Shown here in pieces: positions 62,888 to 64,000 of a stretch of DNA of 64,000 nt; position 1 is the stretch's first letter; every line of letters starts with the position of its first letter. Under the pieces are notes generated by a model. It was not told the DNA's origin. It ran no database searches and was given only the letters and a program-made list of their open reading frames with translations. This DNA comes from Acidianus sp. HS-5. GTDB taxonomy: Archaea; Thermoproteota; Thermoprotei_A; Sulfolobales; Sulfolobaceae. The translations under genes and the position numbers were made by a program. The DNA is taken from positions 2,170,001-2,234,000 of the forward strand of contig NZ_AP025245.1 in assembly GCF_021655615.1 (NCBI RefSeq). The letters run 5' to 3'.

Positions 62888-64000
62888 ATAGCCCTTTTAA
62901 GGATATTAACTCCTTCTTTTATTTCCTCATCAGTAGACATTGTTATGCTAAGCCTGGCCATAGTATCTCCTCCTCTTAGGAAGAACGGCTTTGCAGGAAC
63001 GAAGCTTAAACCTAGGGTAATCGCGTTATTAAATACCTTCCAGCTATCTTTTTCAATGTCTAAAAGTAAGAAGAACCCGCATTTCGGATCGTTGAATTTA
63101 GTTAGTCCTTTATCTAATAGGGAATCTTTTAGAATTTTCATTTTCTTGGAGTAATACTCATAAAGTTCTTTCATCCTTCTGGTAACTGTTCCCTTTCTTA
63201 TTAACCTCGATACTACGTATTGGTTAACAGTTGAGGTTGAAAAGTCAAGTTGCTCCAGTAAAGATATTTTTTCTGCAATTTCCTTATTAGCCAAGATAAA
63301 GCCTATTCTTAAGCCTGGTGCAAGGATTTTACTAAATGAACTGATGTAAATTACTCTACCGCTTTTATCAAAGTACTTTATAGGTTTAGGAACGCAACCG
63401 GCTATAGGTCTGTAAGGATCGTCCTCTAAAATGTAAAAATCATATGTCTCCGCTAATTCTGCAAGGTATTTTCTCCTTTCCTCATCTAAATTTACTCCCG
63501 CTGGGTTATGGCAGTTTGGAATTACGTAAAGTAGTTTAATCTTAATAATCTTAAGGAATTCCTCAAGCTCTTCAACTTTAATTCCTTTATTATCTAGTCC
63601 TATTGGCAAAACTACTGAAGACCTAAGTTTTATTGTATTAAAAGTCTCTATAAATGTAGGGTTTTCAACAGCTGTTACATCATTCTCGAGGAAATATTTT
63701 CCTAATAACTCCATTGCATGTTGAGCTCCGCTGGTTACTACTATTTCGTCATTTCCCTTGTTTAAGCCTAAAAATTGCAGATAATGCTCTTCAATTTCCT
63801 TCTTTAATTCCTCTTGTCCTCCTGCCCCTGGGTAAAAAAGCGATTTCACGTCTTCCAATACTTCACTGTAGGCTTCCTTAATTTCGTTAATAGGAATAAC
63901 TCTTGGATCTGGCGATCCGCTTGCTAGATTTATTCTTGCTTTTTTTGCTAATTGAGAAGCTAATTCTACGGGTGAAATTTCTATCTCCTTTCCTATTCTC
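62875..64000 (-). CDS. PLP-dependent aminotransferase (class I/II), 5' end outside window
   Basis: The frame is open from 62875 to the window edge. Upstream of an internal TTG at 63858 the sequence reads ISPVELASQLAKKARINLASGSPDPRVIP, which is normal for the N terminus of fold-I aminotransferases, so the real start is beyond 64000. Landmarks: YPGAGGQEELKKEIEEHY, VTSGAQHAMELL, YVIPNCHNPAGVNL, ILEDDPYRPI and the PLP lysine in ISSFSKILAPGLRIGF. The family includes 2-aminoadipate/aromatic aminotransferases (Lys/Tyr metabolism in Sulfolobales). The exact substrate is open. Confidence 0.87.
   Translation of the reverse strand, partial: RIGKEIEISPVELASQLAKKARINLASGSPDPRVIPINEIKEAYSEVLEDVKSLFYPGAGGQEELKKEIEEHYLQFLGLNKGNDEIVVTSGAQHAMELLGKYFLENDVTAVENPTFIETFNTIKLRSSVVLPIGLDNKGIKVEELEEFLKIIKIKLLYVIPNCHNPAGVNLDEERRKYLAELAETYDFYILEDDPYRPIAGCVPKPIKYFDKSGRVIYISSFSKILAPGLRIGFILANKEIAEKISLLEQLDFSTSTVNQYVVSRLIRKGTVTRRMKELYEYYSKKMKILKDSLLDKGLTKFNDPKCGFFLLLDIEKDSWKVFNNAITLGLSFVPAKPFFLRGGDTMARLSITMSTDEEIKEGVNILKRAIQIT

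Overview
The window is chromosomal DNA of a thermoacidophilic crenarchaeon of the order Sulfolobales, most like Acidianus. The DNA is AT-rich, and starts are preceded either by GGTGA-type ribosome binding sites or by TATA boxes about 25 bases upstream (leaderless style). It carries a SlaA/SlaB S-layer pair, a zinc-type archaeal ferredoxin, a sulerythrin-type rubrerythrin, a stand-alone TrpB2 and the TreX/TreY/TreZ trehalose set. A sulfide:quinone oxidoreductase has cysteines at residues 129, 178 and 350, the same numbering as the Acidianus ambivalens enzyme. No rRNA or CRISPR array was seen.

Layout. (1) 0-3.3 kb: an SQR-like flavoprotein with a TusA-like sulfur carrier, a HerA-like ATPase and a small metallopeptidase. 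(2) 2.7-9.7 kb: an acetate/carboxylate block with a YaaH-type acetate transporter, acetyl-CoA synthetase and two paralogous MFS carriers, which flank an ATPase-like protein lacking Walker A. (3) 9.2-18.5 kb: tRNA-Gly(CCC), surface and membrane proteins with pilin-like N termini, and the three-cysteine SQR. (4) 18.6-24.4 kb: slaA and slaB. (5) 24.4-25.7 kb: a gene-poor stretch with tRNA-Gly(GCC) and a non-coding repeat element. A relative of that element lies at 12.4-12.8 kb in the opposite orientation. (6) 25.7-32 kb: a K+ channel, an ABC exporter, TrpB2 and a PQQ-type propeller. (7) 32-39 kb: treY-treX on one strand and treZ on the other, separated by a decayed gene. (8) 39-47.5 kb: a LOG-like protein, HtpX, EcfT, and an efflux block with a MarR regulator. 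(9) 47.6-53.6 kb: an amino-acid permease, ferredoxin and a peroxide-defence cluster (sulerythrin, Fe-S/CCG protein, DUF3501, DUF929, 1-Cys peroxiredoxin). (10) 53.7-64 kb: a glycosyltransferase, a Cas4-like nuclease, ThiD, a ribokinase-like kinase, a histone-deacetylase-fold protein, a compact TnpB-like RuvC protein, an amidotransferase, an RNase Z-like hydrolase, a prolidase and an aminotransferase cut by the window end.

Together the genes describe an acidophile that oxidises sulfide, uses acetate and other small acids, exports trehalose-type protection, and builds a glycosylated, disulfide-rich cell surface. The least explained items are the compact TnpB-like gene, the Walker-A-less ATPase, the inverted pair of non-coding elements bracketing the S-layer block, and the frameshifted gene inside the tre locus. 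All family assignments come from reading motifs by eye; no database search was run.
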